64,000 nt of DNA from Neisseria zalophi (GTDB taxonomy: Bacteria > Pseudomonadota > Gammaproteobacteria > Burkholderiales > Neisseriaceae), in NCBI RefSeq assembly GCF_008807015.1, contig NZ_CP031700.1:1488001-1552000 (forward strand), in the 5' to 3' direction. The notes below the pieces were generated by a model. The model was not told the origin of the DNA. It was given only the letters and a program-made list of their open reading frames with translations, and did not search any database. This document shows, one piece after another, positions 45,292-55,172 of the stretch. Within the stretch, counting starts at the first letter, position 1. Each line of letters starts with the position of its first letter. Position numbers and translations under genes: made by a program.

Positions 45292-47169
45292 ATGAGTGCC
45301 GAAGCAGTGTCTTTAAGTTATTTTGCCCTGATTGGCGCGCCGAACTGCGGTAAAACCGTATTGTTTAACGGCTTAACCGGCGCACACGCCAAAGTCGCCA
45401 ACTATCCCGGTGTAACCGTAGACCGCCGTGAGGGGGTGTTTGTCGACGATAAATCTATCCATATTATTGATTTACCCGGCACATACAGCCTGCGTACCAC
45501 CAGCCCTGATGAAGCCGTGGTGCGCAATGTGGTTTTAGGCAGGCTCGGTCAACAGCCCGACGCCATTATTGCCGTAGCCGATGCGACTAACCTGCGGATG
45601 ACCCTGCGGATGATGTTGGAATTGAAAACGCTCGGTTTGCCGATGGCGATTTCATTGAATATGAGTGATGTGGCGCGCGCCCGCGGTTTGAAAATTGATG
45701 CCCAAAAATTAAGCGAGCTTTTAGGTGTGCCTGTTTTGGAAACTGTTGCCGTTAGTAAAGACGGTATTCATGCCGTCCGTGAAGCAGTTGCCAAATTACC
45801 GCGCCGCTTGGAAAAACCGATTGATCCCGAAGAAGTTGAGCGCGTATTAAACGGTTTGGACAGTAACCAACTATATCAGCAAGTGGAAGATATTCTGCAT
45901 CAGGTGGTGCGCACAGAAATGCATATGCCCAACTGGCACCGTCGCTTAGATGCAGTGGTGTTGCATCCGGTATGGGGGTTTGCCATTTTATTTGTGATTT
46001 TATTGCTCGTTTTCCAAGCAGTTTATTCTTGGTCGGCACCGCTGATGGATATGATTGAAGGCGGGTTCGGCTCGTTGGGTGAATGGGTCACAACAGTCAT
46101 GCCTGAGGGTATTTTGCAAGATATGATTGTTGAGGGTGTGATTGCCGGTTTGGGTAGTGTGTTGGTGTTTCTGCCTCAAATTGCGATTCTGTTTGCATTT
46201 ATTCTATTATTGGAGGATTCCGGCTATCTGCCCCGTGCAGCGTTTCTTCTGGATAATATGATGTCAAAAAGCGGCTTATCCGGTAGATCATTTATTCCAC
46301 TGCTTTCCAGCTTTGCCTGTGCCGTTCCGGCTGTAATGTCGGCACGAACCATTCAAGACCCGCGCGAACGTTTGGTCACCATTATGATTGCGCCAATGTT
46401 GACCTGTTCTGCCCGTCTGCCGATTTATGCTTTGATTATTGCGGCGGTGATTCCGGAAAGAACAGTATGGGGTGTATTCAACCTGCAAGGTTTAACCTTA
46501 TTTGGTTTATATGTGGCTGGTATTGCATCTGCTGCACTGACCGCTTATGCGATGAAGCTGATTGCCCGTGGCAAAGGCAGAATACAACAGTTCCCATTGC
46601 TAATGGAATTACCGACTTACCGTATGCCTAACTTCAAACACATTATGATCAGTTTGTGGGATCGAGTGAAAGCATTCTTAAAACGCGCCGGTACTATTAT
46701 TTTCGCGTTAACCGTCGTATTGTGGGCATTAGTCAGCTTCCCTGCCGCCCCTGAGGGTGCTACCGGAGCCGCTATTGATTACAGTTTTGCCGGTATTATC
46801 GGTCATTATCTCGAACCCATCTTCGCACCTATCGGCTTTACTTGGCAGATGTGTATCGCCATGATTCCGGGTATTGCTGCCCGTGAGGTGGTGGTGGCCG
46901 CATTGGGTACGGTTTATGCCGTAGGTGCCAGCTCTGAAGATGCCGTACAAAATGCGTTAATTCCGATTGTTCATAGTAACTGGGGGTTGCCGACAGCATT
47001 CGCCTTCCTAGCTTGGTATATCTATGCACCGATGTGTATGGCCACGTTAGCCGTGATTAAACGTGAAACCAAGTCTACTGCACAAACGGTGATGATTACC
47101 ATGTATCTGTTTGCGTTGGCTTATCTGTTTGCATTTATCGTGTATCAAGTAACATCGAGGATATTCTAA
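45292..47169 (+). CDS. feoB: Ferrous iron transporter FeoB
   Basis: 625 aa inner-membrane GTPase-permease for Fe(II). N-terminal G domain: G1 GAPNCGKT (15-22), G3 DLPGTYSL, G4 NMSD; then membrane Gate domains, with LLEDSGYLPRAAFLLDNMMSKSGLSGRSFIPLLSSFACAVPAVMSART (the first Gate motif; Cys before AVP) and the matching second Gate region. Shorter than the 773-aa E. coli protein because the C-terminal cytoplasmic tail is brief, which is common in Neisseria. AGGAGAG ribosome site. Its stop overlaps the next ATG. Confidence 0.95.
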   Translation: MSAEAVSLSYFALIGAPNCGKTVLFNGLTGAHAKVANYPGVTVDRREGVFVDDKSIHIIDLPGTYSLRTTSPDEAVVRNVVLGRLGQQPDAIIAVADATNLRMTLRMMLELKTLGLPMAISLNMSDVARARGLKIDAQKLSELLGVPVLETVAVSKDGIHAVREAVAKLPRRLEKPIDPEEVERVLNGLDSNQLYQQVEDILHQVVRTEMHMPNWHRRLDAVVLHPVWGFAILFVILLLVFQAVYSWSAPLMDMIEGGFGSLGEWVTTVMPEGILQDMIVEGVIAGLGSVLVFLPQIAILFAFILLLEDSGYLPRAAFLLDNMMSKSGLSGRSFIPLLSSFACAVPAVMSARTIQDPRERLVTIMIAPMLTCSARLPIYALIIAAVIPERTVWGVFNLQGLTLFGLYVAGIASAALTAYAMKLIARGKGRIQQFPLLMELPTYRMPNFKHIMISLWDRVKAFLKRAGTIIFALTVVLWALVSFPAAPEGATGAAIDYSFAGIIGHYLEPIFAPIGFTWQMCIAMIPGIAAREVVVAALGTVYAVGASSEDAVQNALIPIVHSNWGLPTAFAFLAWYIYAPMCMATLAVIKRETKSTAQTVMITMYLFALAYLFAFIVYQVTSRIF

Positions 47170-47315
47170 TGGGACAATATATTATCGTCGGCATTATTGT
47201 TGCCGCATGCGCATGGTACATATTGCGTAGATACGTATTCAAACCGAAAAATGCAGGTTCCTCAGCTTGCGGTGGTTGTGATCGCTGCGGTGGTAAAAGT
47301 GGCTCTTGCCATTAA
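47169..47315 (+). CDS. FeoB-associated Cys-rich membrane protein
   Basis: 48 aa, too short for usual ORF cutoffs. The ATG overlaps the feoB stop (TAATG). One membrane helix (YIIVGIIVAACAWYIL), a basic juxtamembrane segment (RRYVFKPKN), and a Cys-rich tail ACGGCDRCGGKSGSCH. This matches the FeoB_associated family found after feoB in many bacteria; the cysteines may bind metal near the permease. Confidence 0.85.
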   Translation: MGQYIIVGIIVAACAWYILRRYVFKPKNAGSSACGGCDRCGGKSGSCH

Positions 47316-47390
47316 TCTGCAAAACTACCGATACAATATCTACCTCTTTCTTATCAGGTAGCAAACCGGAGCACCGACTCCGGAACATAT

Positions 47391-47423
47391 AAAGGCCGTC
47401 TGAAAAATTTTCAGACGGCCTTT
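47391..47423 (+). terminator. DUS terminator behind the feo operon
   Basis: AAAGGCCGTCTGAAAA and TTTTCAGACGGCCTTT, a perfect 16-bp stem, also serving the convergent gene at 47527. Confidence 0.85.
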
Positions 47424-47526
47424 ATATTATAAAAACAGTTTAGAAGATTGAAATAACCGCTTGGTTTGATTATCAGACACGTTTTTATGTTTCCCCACAA
47501 AAACAGCCATCTGAAAATCTGTACAC

Positions 47527-48177
47527 TTAACGCAACTCGCGAATATTGTGCCAACCGTCGTTGGTTTTTACCATTGTTGCAGTCATAGTGCGCGACATAT
47601 CGGGATGATCCCAAGGTCTGCCGCCTTTTTCGAGCATTTTTTCCGCCCATTTTTCGGCATCGACTTTAACTTCATAAGATACTTTGGAAATAGTTAAACC
47701 GTTAGAGACTGTCGGTTCGGTAAACCAATTCACTTTCACGACTTTTTGTTTACCGACACAAACCAACGGTCTCATACGGCCGCGTCTTATCTGTTTTTTA
47801 CCTTTTTCAGTCAACTCATAAACAACTACTTTCACATCGCCACTGCCATTCGGTGCGGCAACAGTTTCTGTTGTTGCTTTTTGATAAAAACCTTCGTCAT
47901 CCAACACGCCTATCTGATCAAGCACTTGCTTATTGACTTTTTTACCGTCTGCATCGCGCTGAACAATTCTGATTTGCGGCGCACCAACCACCACACGATT
48001 ATTGGTAATACCGCTATTTTGTACATTAAACATTAACGGCACACAGATGCGTTGTTGTTCGGCATAGCGGTTAATGGCTTTTTCAAAAGCACGTGTACTT
48101 GCACCGTTATTATCAGAACAAGCAGACAATAATAAAACAGCGGAAACAGCAGAAACAGTAAAAACGGGCTTAAACAT
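47527..48177 (-). CDS. Hypothetical lipoprotein
   Basis: 216 aa from MFKPVFTVSA (GAGGAG site before it). Lipobox LLLSAC with Cys at about 20. Two more cysteines (RICVPL and LVCVG) could form a disulfide. Mature part is beta-rich with an end (TMTATMVKTNDGWHNIREL) like that of small lipoproteins in Neisseria. Not recognised. Convergent with the feo operon. Confidence 0.7.
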   Translation of the reverse strand: MFKPVFTVSAVSAVLLLSACSDNNGASTRAFEKAINRYAEQQRICVPLMFNVQNSGITNNRVVVGAPQIRIVQRDADGKKVNKQVLDQIGVLDDEGFYQKATTETVAAPNGSGDVKVVVYELTEKGKKQIRRGRMRPLVCVGKQKVVKVNWFTEPTVSNGLTISKVSYEVKVDAEKWAEKMLEKGGRPWDHPDMSRTMTATMVKTNDGWHNIRELR

Positions 48178-48294
48178 TTCATACTCCTCAAGCATCTACA
48201 TAAATGGGCACAGCATAGCTGTTTTTCCTGTTCATGACAAACCCTATGATTGCCCTTACAATGGAGCCGTCTGAAAAATATAAACGGATAAATT

Positions 48295-48645
48295 ATGACT
48301 ACCCTATACGGCATCACCAATTGCGATGCAGTTAAAAAAGCCCGTACATGGCTGAGTGAAAATCATATTGACTATGAATTTGTCGATTTCAAAAAAAGCC
48401 CGCCTGACGAAGCCTTGATTAAGAGCTGGTTGAAAGATATCGACCTTGCCGTCTTGCTCAACAAACGCGGTACCACTTGGCGTAAACTCAGCAGCGAACA
48501 ACAGGCTTCCGCAGCCACACAAGAAGGTGCCATCAAACTAATGGTTGAAAATCCTAGTTTGATTAAACGACCGGTGTTAAACCATAGTGGTCACAATCAA
48601 GTCGGTTTTCAGGCTGCATCATATCAAGAAACTTTTTCCAAATAA
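48295..48645 (+). CDS. ArsC/Spx-family protein (YffB-like)
   Basis: 116 aa thioredoxin-like fold. YGITNCDAVKKARTWLSE: a single active-site Cys (10) followed by DAVKKAR, as in YffB and not the CxxC of true Spx. Then GTTWRKLSSE and NPSLIKRPVL, the cis-Pro arm. Called arsenate-reductase-like in annotation, but YffB prefers glutathione-type chemistry; substrate unproven. Confidence 0.88.
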   Translation: MTTLYGITNCDAVKKARTWLSENHIDYEFVDFKKSPPDEALIKSWLKDIDLAVLLNKRGTTWRKLSSEQQASAATQEGAIKLMVENPSLIKRPVLNHSGHNQVGFQAASYQETFSK

Positions 48646-48788
48646 ATCAAACCCTCCGATTTTTCATGCCGGTGCCAAAGGCTACCTGATAAGCAGCCCG
48701 ATACAGCACCCTACCGCCATGGCAACGTTCGGCCTACCCGAAAACTTACGACGGCAGGAAGTTTTTCAGCTTTAATTTATTGTATTCA

Positions 48789-48828
48789 TTTAAAAGGCCA
48801 TCTGAAAATTTTCAGATGGCCTTTTAAA
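48789..48828. repeat. 40-bp perfect palindrome, DUS-like with changed core
   Basis: TTTAAAAGGCCATCTGAAAA is followed immediately by its exact reverse complement. The embedded word is GGCCATCTGAA, one change from GCCGTCTGAA, present in both arms. Lies behind the ArsC-like gene and before the convergent CNP1-like gene stop (48870). Confidence 0.9.
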
Positions 48829-48869
48829 ATTAATTATTTAACCCATAAAAACTAAAAAACAGGAGGTTT

Positions 48870-49478
48870 TTATTTAGTCAAATTACGCAAAGAGAGATTT
48901 CGGTCTCCGGCACGTTGTATCACCCGTTCACGTAATGCTTCAGCCGTTTCCGGCTTACCATCCTCACAGAATGCGCTATACAACACGCCACGTACCGGAT
49001 CAGCATCATTTAAAATGGCCCCTATCGGTTTCCATTCGCTTTTTCTCAGGGGAATCCAACGTTTATTTACCGTATCGCCGTATGCATACACTTTGAATGA
49101 CGAACGCTTACTTGCATCTTTTGAAAATGATGTTGTGTTCGCACAGAAAAGACCTTCGCTACTCAAATTGTCATAGCCACGGTTTGAACGAACATTCAAT
49201 ACATAACGGATACTACCGTCTTCAGCAGGGATAATACTTTCTAATAAAATTTTCGGCTGTTTATTAAAAGTATTGCCCACATAAATATCAAACCAGCCAT
49301 TGCTGCCGACATCGGGAAAATCGGGTAAAGCCAGATTGGCTTCTTTAAATTCACGAGCTTGTTTTTCTGCCTCGCTTTCCTGATAGCGGCTATTAACCAG
49401 AGTATCTTTATCATGATGCGGTGCGGCAAAAGCCTGAGCAGCCATTAAGGCTGCAACACATAAAAGAATACGGCGCAT
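48870..49478 (-). CDS. CNP1-like family protein
   Basis: 202 aa from MRRILLCVAALMAAQAFAA (signal peptide, cleavage near 19); start chosen at 49476-49478 with AGGAGAA-type upstream. Secreted/periplasmic. NLALPDFPDVGSNGWFDIYVGN and RYVLNVRSNRGYDNLSSEGLFCANTTSF match the CNP1-like family (PF08750). Conserved Cys in FCANT and AFCEDGK may be disulfide-linked. Function unknown. Confidence 0.8.
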   Translation of the reverse strand: MRRILLCVAALMAAQAFAAPHHDKDTLVNSRYQESEAEKQAREFKEANLALPDFPDVGSNGWFDIYVGNTFNKQPKILLESIIPAEDGSIRYVLNVRSNRGYDNLSSEGLFCANTTSFSKDASKRSSFKVYAYGDTVNKRWIPLRKSEWKPIGAILNDADPVRGVLYSAFCEDGKPETAEALRERVIQRAGDRNLSLRNLTK

Positions 49479-49697
49479 CGCGTGTTCTCCTAAAGTTGAT
49501 ATGGTAGGCATTGTAAAGGGGTTAGGCTGAAAGGTGCAACCGAATAGGCCGCCTGAAACAGATGTTTACGATAAATAACCGTCCGATTATGGCGGTCTAA
49601 CATCTTCATCATAAAGATTCTTTGCTATCCACCAATCCAAGCCGGTTTCATGTTAAAATTACGCCAAATTATTCTGAATAAAAAAACTCAACTGATT

Positions 49698-52511
49698 ATG
49701 ACCGACGCAACCATCCGCAACGACCATCACTTCGCAAAAGAAACCATCCCCATCAGCCTTGAAGACGAAATGCGCCGCAGCTATCTCGATTACGCTATGA
49801 GCGTTATCGTCGGCCGCGCACTGCCTGATGTTCGAGACGGTTTGAAACCTGTGCACCGCCGTGTTTTATACGCCATGCACGAGCTGAAAAACAACTGGAA
49901 CAGTGCTTATAAAAAGTCTGCCCGTATTGTCGGCGACGTCATCGGTAAATACCACCCTCATGGTGACAGCCCCGTTTATGAAACCATCGTGCGTATGGCG
50001 CAGCCTTTCTCTTTGCGCTATATGTTGGTTGACGGACAGGGTAACTTCGGCTCGGTCGACGGCGACGGCGCCGCAGCCATGCGTTATACCGAAATCCGTA
50101 TGGCGAAAATCGCCCATGAAATGTTGGCCGATATCGAAGAAGAAACCGTTAATTTCGGCCCCAACTACGACGGCAGCGAACACGAACCGCTGGTTTTACC
50201 CACCCGTTTCCCCGCCCTGCTCGTCAACGGTTCTTCCGGCATTGCCGTCGGCATGGCCACCAATATCCCCCCGCATAACCTAACCGATACCATCAATGCC
50301 TGCCTACAGCTATTAGAAGATCCGGAAACCGATATCGAAGCGCTGATTAGCACCATCAAAGCGCCCGATTTTCCCACCGGCGCGACTATCTACGGCTTAA
50401 GCGGTGTACACGAAGGCTACAAAACCGGTCGCGGCCGCGTCGTGATGCGTGGTAAAACCCATATCGAGCCTATCGGCAAAAACGGTGAGCGTGAAGCCAT
50501 TATTATTGATGAAATCCCTTATCAGGTGAACAAAGCCAAGCTGGTTGAAAAAATTGGTGACCTGGTACGCGAAAAAACATTAGAAGGCATTTCAGACCTG
50601 CGCGACGAATCCGATAAATCGGGTATGCGTGTTGTTATCGAATTAAAACGCAACGAAAACGCCGAAGTCATCCTAAACCAGCTCTACAAACAAACCCAGC
50701 TGCAAGACAGTTTCGGTATCAATATGGTGGCTTTGGTCGACGGCCAGCCGCGCCTGCTCAACCTGAAACAGATTTTGTCGGAATTTTTGCGCCACCGCCG
50801 CGAAGTGGTAACCCGCCGCACCTTATTCCGCCTGAAAAAAGCCCGTCATGAAGGCCATATCGCCGAAGGTAAAGCCGTTGCTTTATCGAATATCGATGAA
50901 ATGATCCAACTGATTAAAGAGTCGGCCGACGCCCCCGAAGCCAAAGAAAAACTATTGGCACGCCCTTGGCAGTCCGGCTTGGTGAGTGACATGCTTTCGC
51001 GTACCGATTTGGATTTGCAAATGGCGCGCCCCGAAGATTTACCCAAAGGCTTAGGCTTGCAAAACGGCGGTTATTTTTTAAGTGAAATACAGGCCGATGC
51101 CATTTTGCGGATGAGTCTGCGCAACCTAACCGGATTGGATCAAGATACGATTATTGCCGACTATAAAAATATCATGGAACACATCATTGATTTTCTGGAT
51201 ATTTTGGCAAAACCCGAACGTGTTACCCAAATCATTCACGAAGAATTGGAAGAAATCAGAAGCGGTTTCGGCGATGAGCGCCGCAGCGAAATCAATCCGT
51301 TCGGCGGCGATATTGCCGATGAAGATTTGATACCGCCGCGTGAAATGGTGGTTACCCTCACTCATGACGGCTATATCAAAACCCAACCGACCACCGATTA
51401 TCAGGCGCAACGCCGTGGTGGTCGCGGTAAACAAGCCGCCGCCACCAAAGACGAAGACTTTATTGAAAGTTTATTCGTTGCCAATACGCATGACTATCTG
51501 ATGTGCTTTACCAACTTCGGCAAATGCCACTGGATTAAAGTCTACAAACTGCCAGAAGGCGGTCGCAACAGCAGGGGCCGGCCGATTAATAATGTTATCC
51601 AACTGGATGAAGACGAAAAAGTCAGCACCATTTTGGCCGTGCGCGATTTCCCTGAAGACGAATATGTATTCTTCGCTACCGCCCAAGGTATGGTGAAAAA
51701 AATCCAGTTAAGCGCATTTAAAAACGTTCGCAGCCAAGGCATTAAAGCGATTGCCTTAAAAGAAGGCGATTCGTTGGTCGGCGTGGCCAAAACATCGGGA
51801 ACCTGCGACATTATGCTGTTCTCGAATTTAGGCAAAGCCATACGCTTCAATGAATACTACGAGCGCAGCAATGAGGCCGAAGACGAATTGGATAACGAAG
51901 ATTCAGACGGCCTGAACGATAACGGCAGCGATGAAAACGAAACCGATGACGGCAACGATACACTGGTACTCAAAGGCAACGGCGTTCGCCCATCCGGTCG
52001 CGGTAGCGGCGGCCTACGCGGTATGCGCCTGCCTAAAGATGGCCGTATCGTCAGCCTGATCACTTTCCCGCCTGAGTCTGAAAATGAAGCACTGCAAGTA
52101 TTAACTGCTACCGCCAACGGTTATGGTAAACGCACACCGATTAGCGATTACAGCCGTAAAGGTAAAGGTGGACAAGGCAATATCGCCATTAATACGGGCG
52201 AGCGCAACGGCGATTTGGTTGCAGCCACGTTGGTTGCCGAAGCCGATGATTTAATGCTGATTACCAGCGGCGGCGTACTGATTCGTACCAAAGTGGATCA
52301 AATCCGCGAAACAGGTCGTGCCGCAGCCGGTGTGAAGCTGATTAACTTGGATGAAGGCGAAACCTTAGTCAGCTTGGAACGTGTTGCCGAACCTGAAGAA
52401 GACGAAGAAAGCGAAACCGATGTGGCTGCCGAAAACAGCCATGAAGAAAATCAAAACGGTGAAGCCGCCTCTTCCGATTCTGATGATGAAACCAACGAAT
52501 CCGAAGAATAA
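49698..52511 (+). CDS. gyrA: DNA gyrase subunit A
   Basis: ATP-dependent negative supercoiling, breakage subunit. 937 aa from [10 protein letters not shown]; a leftward extension to 49650 is unlikely. N-terminal breakage domain with the quinolone region at 88-100: [13 protein letters not shown], so Ser91, Pro92 and Glu95 where N. gonorrhoeae has Ser91, Ala92 and Asp95. Catalytic RYTEIRM (Tyr about 131). GyrA box QRRGGRG (about 574). C-terminal beta-pinwheel with an acidic insert around 725-765 containing an in-frame DUS, and a long acidic tail (EEDEESETD...). Essential gene, own terminator. Confidence 0.96.
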   Translation: MTDATIRNDHHFAKETIPISLEDEMRRSYLDYAMSVIVGRALPDVRDGLKPVHRRVLYAMHELKNNWNSAYKKSARIVGDVIGKYHPHGDSPVYETIVRMAQPFSLRYMLVDGQGNFGSVDGDGAAAMRYTEIRMAKIAHEMLADIEEETVNFGPNYDGSEHEPLVLPTRFPALLVNGSSGIAVGMATNIPPHNLTDTINACLQLLEDPETDIEALISTIKAPDFPTGATIYGLSGVHEGYKTGRGRVVMRGKTHIEPIGKNGEREAIIIDEIPYQVNKAKLVEKIGDLVREKTLEGISDLRDESDKSGMRVVIELKRNENAEVILNQLYKQTQLQDSFGINMVALVDGQPRLLNLKQILSEFLRHRREVVTRRTLFRLKKARHEGHIAEGKAVALSNIDEMIQLIKESADAPEAKEKLLARPWQSGLVSDMLSRTDLDLQMARPEDLPKGLGLQNGGYFLSEIQADAILRMSLRNLTGLDQDTIIADYKNIMEHIIDFLDILAKPERVTQIIHEELEEIRSGFGDERRSEINPFGGDIADEDLIPPREMVVTLTHDGYIKTQPTTDYQAQRRGGRGKQAAATKDEDFIESLFVANTHDYLMCFTNFGKCHWIKVYKLPEGGRNSRGRPINNVIQLDEDEKVSTILAVRDFPEDEYVFFATAQGMVKKIQLSAFKNVRSQGIKAIALKEGDSLVGVAKTSGTCDIMLFSNLGKAIRFNEYYERSNEAEDELDNEDSDGLNDNGSDENETDDGNDTLVLKGNGVRPSGRGSGGLRGMRLPKDGRIVSLITFPPESENEALQVLTATANGYGKRTPISDYSRKGKGGQGNIAINTGERNGDLVAATLVAEADDLMLITSGGVLIRTKVDQIRETGRAAAGVKLINLDEGETLVSLERVAEPEEDEESETDVAAENSHEENQNGEAASSDSDDETNESEE

Positions 52512-52530
52512 CAAACAATAATGTTTGCAG

Positions 52531-52568
52531 AGGCCGTCTGAAAGCATTCCCAAACTTTCAGACGGCCT
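52531..52568 (+). terminator. DUS terminator between gyrA and trmB
   Basis: AGGCCGTCTGAAAG and CTTTCAGACGGCCT, followed by TTAAG; 20 bases past the gyrA stop. Confidence 0.8.
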
Positions 52569-52595
52569 TTAAGATTAATAAAGACAATATATAAA

Positions 52596-53315
52596 ATGAT
52601 GACTGAAAACAACGAAAACCAGCCCCAACATTCAGATGCCGAAAGTCCTAAACGCGGCATTCGTAGTTTCGTATTACGCCAAGGCCACATGACCGCCGCC
52701 CAACAACGTGCCATTGATGCCATGTGGCCGCAATTCGGTGTTGACTATCAAACACAAACACTGGATTTAAACACCTTATTCAACCGCCCTAATCCCAAAG
52801 TATTGGAAATCGGTTTCGGTATGGGCACGGCCACTTTAGAAATCGCCAAAAGGCTGCCCGAAAAAGATTTTCTGGCTATTGATGTGCACGGCCCCGGTGT
52901 CGGTAATTTATTAAAGCTAATTGAAGAAGAAAAAGTCAACAATATCCGCGTGATGCGTCATGATGCTGTCGAAGTAGTCGATAATATGCTGGCAGATAAC
53001 GTCCTGGATGGTATTCATATTTTCTTCCCCGACCCATGGCATAAAAAGCGCCATAACAAGCGTCGTCTGATTCAAGTCCCTTTTGTTGCCAAACTATTGC
53101 CCAAATTAAAACCGGGCGGTTATATCCACTTGGCAACTGATTGGGAAGAATACGCCGTGCAAATGCTTGAGGTGTTAAACAGTTTTGAAAATTTGAAAAA
53201 TACCGCCGAAGAATATGCCCCCACACCGGCATACCGCCCGGAAACCAAGTTTGAAGCCCGTGGCAAACGATTAGGACATGGCGTTTGGGATTTGGTATTT
53301 GTTCATCACGAATAA
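52596..53315 (+). CDS. trmB: tRNA (guanine-N7)-methyltransferase
   Basis: Makes m7G46 in tRNA. 239 aa. SAM site KVLEIGFGMGTATLE, FLAIDVHGPGVGNL, and the catalytic FFPDPWHKKRHNKRRL. The first 40 residues are a polar Neisseria-type extension. Full length. Two adjacent ATG codons (52596 and 52599) are possible starts. Confidence 0.95.
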   Translation: MMTENNENQPQHSDAESPKRGIRSFVLRQGHMTAAQQRAIDAMWPQFGVDYQTQTLDLNTLFNRPNPKVLEIGFGMGTATLEIAKRLPEKDFLAIDVHGPGVGNLLKLIEEEKVNNIRVMRHDAVEVVDNMLADNVLDGIHIFFPDPWHKKRHNKRRLIQVPFVAKLLPKLKPGGYIHLATDWEEYAVQMLEVLNSFENLKNTAEEYAPTPAYRPETKFEARGKRLGHGVWDLVFVHHE

Positions 53316-53421
53316 ATCCTATTTTATGAATAAAGGCCGTCTGAAAAGCCGTTTAATTGGATGGTTTCAGACGGCCCTTATTGAAATATTTCAAAAATTA
53401 CCAGCTTATTACTTTAAAATT

Positions 53422-53553
53422 TTAAACACCCCTCTTGTTTTGCTTGACTAACCATTTATAAAAATTTATCATAGCAACCTTTGCTTTGAAGCCATCGTCT
53501 TCAGCCAACTTCCTTCGAGCCTGATTAAAGGCTTTCTGATTTGCTTTTATCAT
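53422..53553 (-). CDS. Possible small protein (43 aa) or remnant
   Basis: ATG at 53551-53553 to TAA. Product begins MIKANQKAFNQARRK and ends WLVKQNKRGV: basic, helical, no membrane segment. It looks protein-like, yet there is no ribosome site (nearest AAGG is 18 bases upstream) and DNA around it has no other gene. Could be a remnant of a mobile or phage-type gene. Not recognised. Confidence 0.3.
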   Translation of the reverse strand: MIKANQKAFNQARRKLAEDDGFKAKVAMINFYKWLVKQNKRGV

Positions 53554-53577
53554 TGTGTATCTAAAGCAATACCTTGC

Positions 53578-53626
53578 AGGTTGTCGCCGATGTTAACTAC
53601 AGACCAAACAGTGTCTGCGACAACCT
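53578..53626. repeat. Inverted repeat upstream of the RhlE gene
   Basis: AGGTTGTCGC (53578-53587) and GCGACAACCT (53617-53626), 10-bp arms with a 29-base loop. It adjoins the small frame at 53422. Possible regulator site or end of a lost mobile element. Confidence 0.5.
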
Positions 53627-53730
53627 TGCGTATATCGTTTCCTATGTACATACGTTATCTTTAGCTTCAAGACCGTTTCGAATATTTCATTCAAACGGGA
53701 AAAGTGTTGTTGTGTCCGCCCAGGAAAAAC

Positions 53731-55062
53731 ATGTCTTTAAAATTTGCCGATTTAAACCTCGATAAAAACCTCTTATCTGCTCTAACCTCTGCCGGTTACA
53801 CATCCCCTACTCCCGTTCAAGCCCAAGCCGTTCCCTATGCCTTAGAAGGCCGCGATATTATGGCTTCGGCACAAACCGGTTCGGGTAAAACCGCCGCTTT
53901 TTTATTGCCGACTTTACAGCGTTTGATGAAACGCAGCGAAAAATCCGGTAAAGGTCCGCGCGCATTAGTACTTACCCCTACCCGCGAATTAGCCGCACAA
54001 GTTGAAAAAAATGCCCTAACTTATTCCCAAAATATGAAATGGTTCCGCACGGTCAGCATTGTCGGCGGCTCTTCTTTCGGCTATCAATTGCGCGCCTTAA
54101 GCAAACCGATTGACTTGGTCGTGGCCACTCCGGGCCGTTTGATGGATTTAATGAGAAGCGGAAAAGTCGACTTCGACCGTCTTGAAGTGCTGATTCTCGA
54201 TGAAGCCGACCGTATGTTGGATATGGGCTTTATTGAAGATATCGAAACCATTGTTGCCGCCACTCCGGAAGACCGCCAAACCTTATTGTTCTCTGCAACA
54301 TGGGATGGTGCGGTAGGCAAGTTGGCACGCAAGCTGACTAAAAATCCGGAAGTTATCGAAGTAGAACGGGTAGACGATCAAGGTAAAATCGAAGAGCAGC
54401 TTATCTATTGCGACGATATGCGCCATAAAAACCGCCTGCTCGACCATATTCTGCGTGATGCCAATATCGACCAGTGCGTTATCTTTACCTCGACAAAAGC
54501 CATGACCGAAGTTTTGGCCGACGAATTATATGAAAAAGGCTTTGCCGCCAACTGCCTGCACGGTGATATGCCGCAAGGCTGGCGTAACCGCACGCTGATG
54601 GACTTGCGCAAAGGCCGCTGTAAAATTTTGGTGGCGACGGACGTTGCCGCACGCGGTATCGATGTGCCGACCATTACCCACGTTATCAACTACGACTTGC
54701 CCAAACAGGCAGAAGATTATGTTCACCGTATCGGCCGTACCGGCCGTGCAGGCCGTACCGGTTTGGCTGCGACTTTTGCCGAAGTGAATGAATACATTAA
54801 GGTTCATAAAATTGAAAGATACCTCAATAGAAAACTGCCTGAAGTAACCATCGAAGGTATGGAGCCGACCAGAAAACGTTCCAAACCTGCCGGTAAAGGA
54901 AAAGGCAATTGGGGCGGACGCAAATCCAGCAGCGATAAACGCTTCGGCGAGAAAAAATTCGGCGACAAGAAATTCTCAAGCAGAAAGCCTGCTTCCGGTA
55001 AACCTAAAAGCCAAAGTTTCAGCGGTAAAAGAAAGCCGGCCGCCGGTAGCTTTATGAAATAA
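53731..55062 (+). CDS. DEAD-box RNA helicase (RhlE type)
   Basis: 443 aa from MSLKFADLNLD (AGGAAAAAC site). Q motif TPVQAQAVP, AQTGSGKTAAFLLP (I), LTPTRELAAQV (Ia), DEADRMLDMGF (II), FSATWDG (III), LIYCDDMRHKNRLLDH to ATDVAARGIDVP (V) and HRIGRTGRAGR (VI). C-terminal basic, Ser/Lys/Gly-rich tail (about 370-443) typical of RhlE-class RNA-binding helicases used in ribosome assembly and RNA decay. Confidence 0.92.
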   Translation: MSLKFADLNLDKNLLSALTSAGYTSPTPVQAQAVPYALEGRDIMASAQTGSGKTAAFLLPTLQRLMKRSEKSGKGPRALVLTPTRELAAQVEKNALTYSQNMKWFRTVSIVGGSSFGYQLRALSKPIDLVVATPGRLMDLMRSGKVDFDRLEVLILDEADRMLDMGFIEDIETIVAATPEDRQTLLFSATWDGAVGKLARKLTKNPEVIEVERVDDQGKIEEQLIYCDDMRHKNRLLDHILRDANIDQCVIFTSTKAMTEVLADELYEKGFAANCLHGDMPQGWRNRTLMDLRKGRCKILVATDVAARGIDVPTITHVINYDLPKQAEDYVHRIGRTGRAGRTGLAATFAEVNEYIKVHKIERYLNRKLPEVTIEGMEPTRKRSKPAGKGKGNWGGRKSSSDKRFGEKKFGDKKFSSRKPASGKPKSQSFSGKRKPAAGSFMK

Positions 55063-55096
55063 TGATACTTGATATAAACCAAAATCATTAGATTTA

Positions 55097-55122
55097 AGGC
55101 CGTCTGAATATTCAGACGGCCT
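55097..55122 (+). terminator. DUS terminator behind the RhlE gene
   Basis: AGGCCGTCTGAA-TA-TTCAGACGGCCT, 34 bases past the stop, followed by GTTGTTTT. Confidence 0.8.
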
Positions 55123-55172
55123 GTTGTTTTAAAATCAGTTAAAATATAGTACTTTTATTATCCGAAAAAATT

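Noticed and set aside
53574..53765. Rightward frame of 63 aa before the RhlE gene
   Set aside because: Runs into the helicase in another frame and covers the inverted repeat; no ribosome site.
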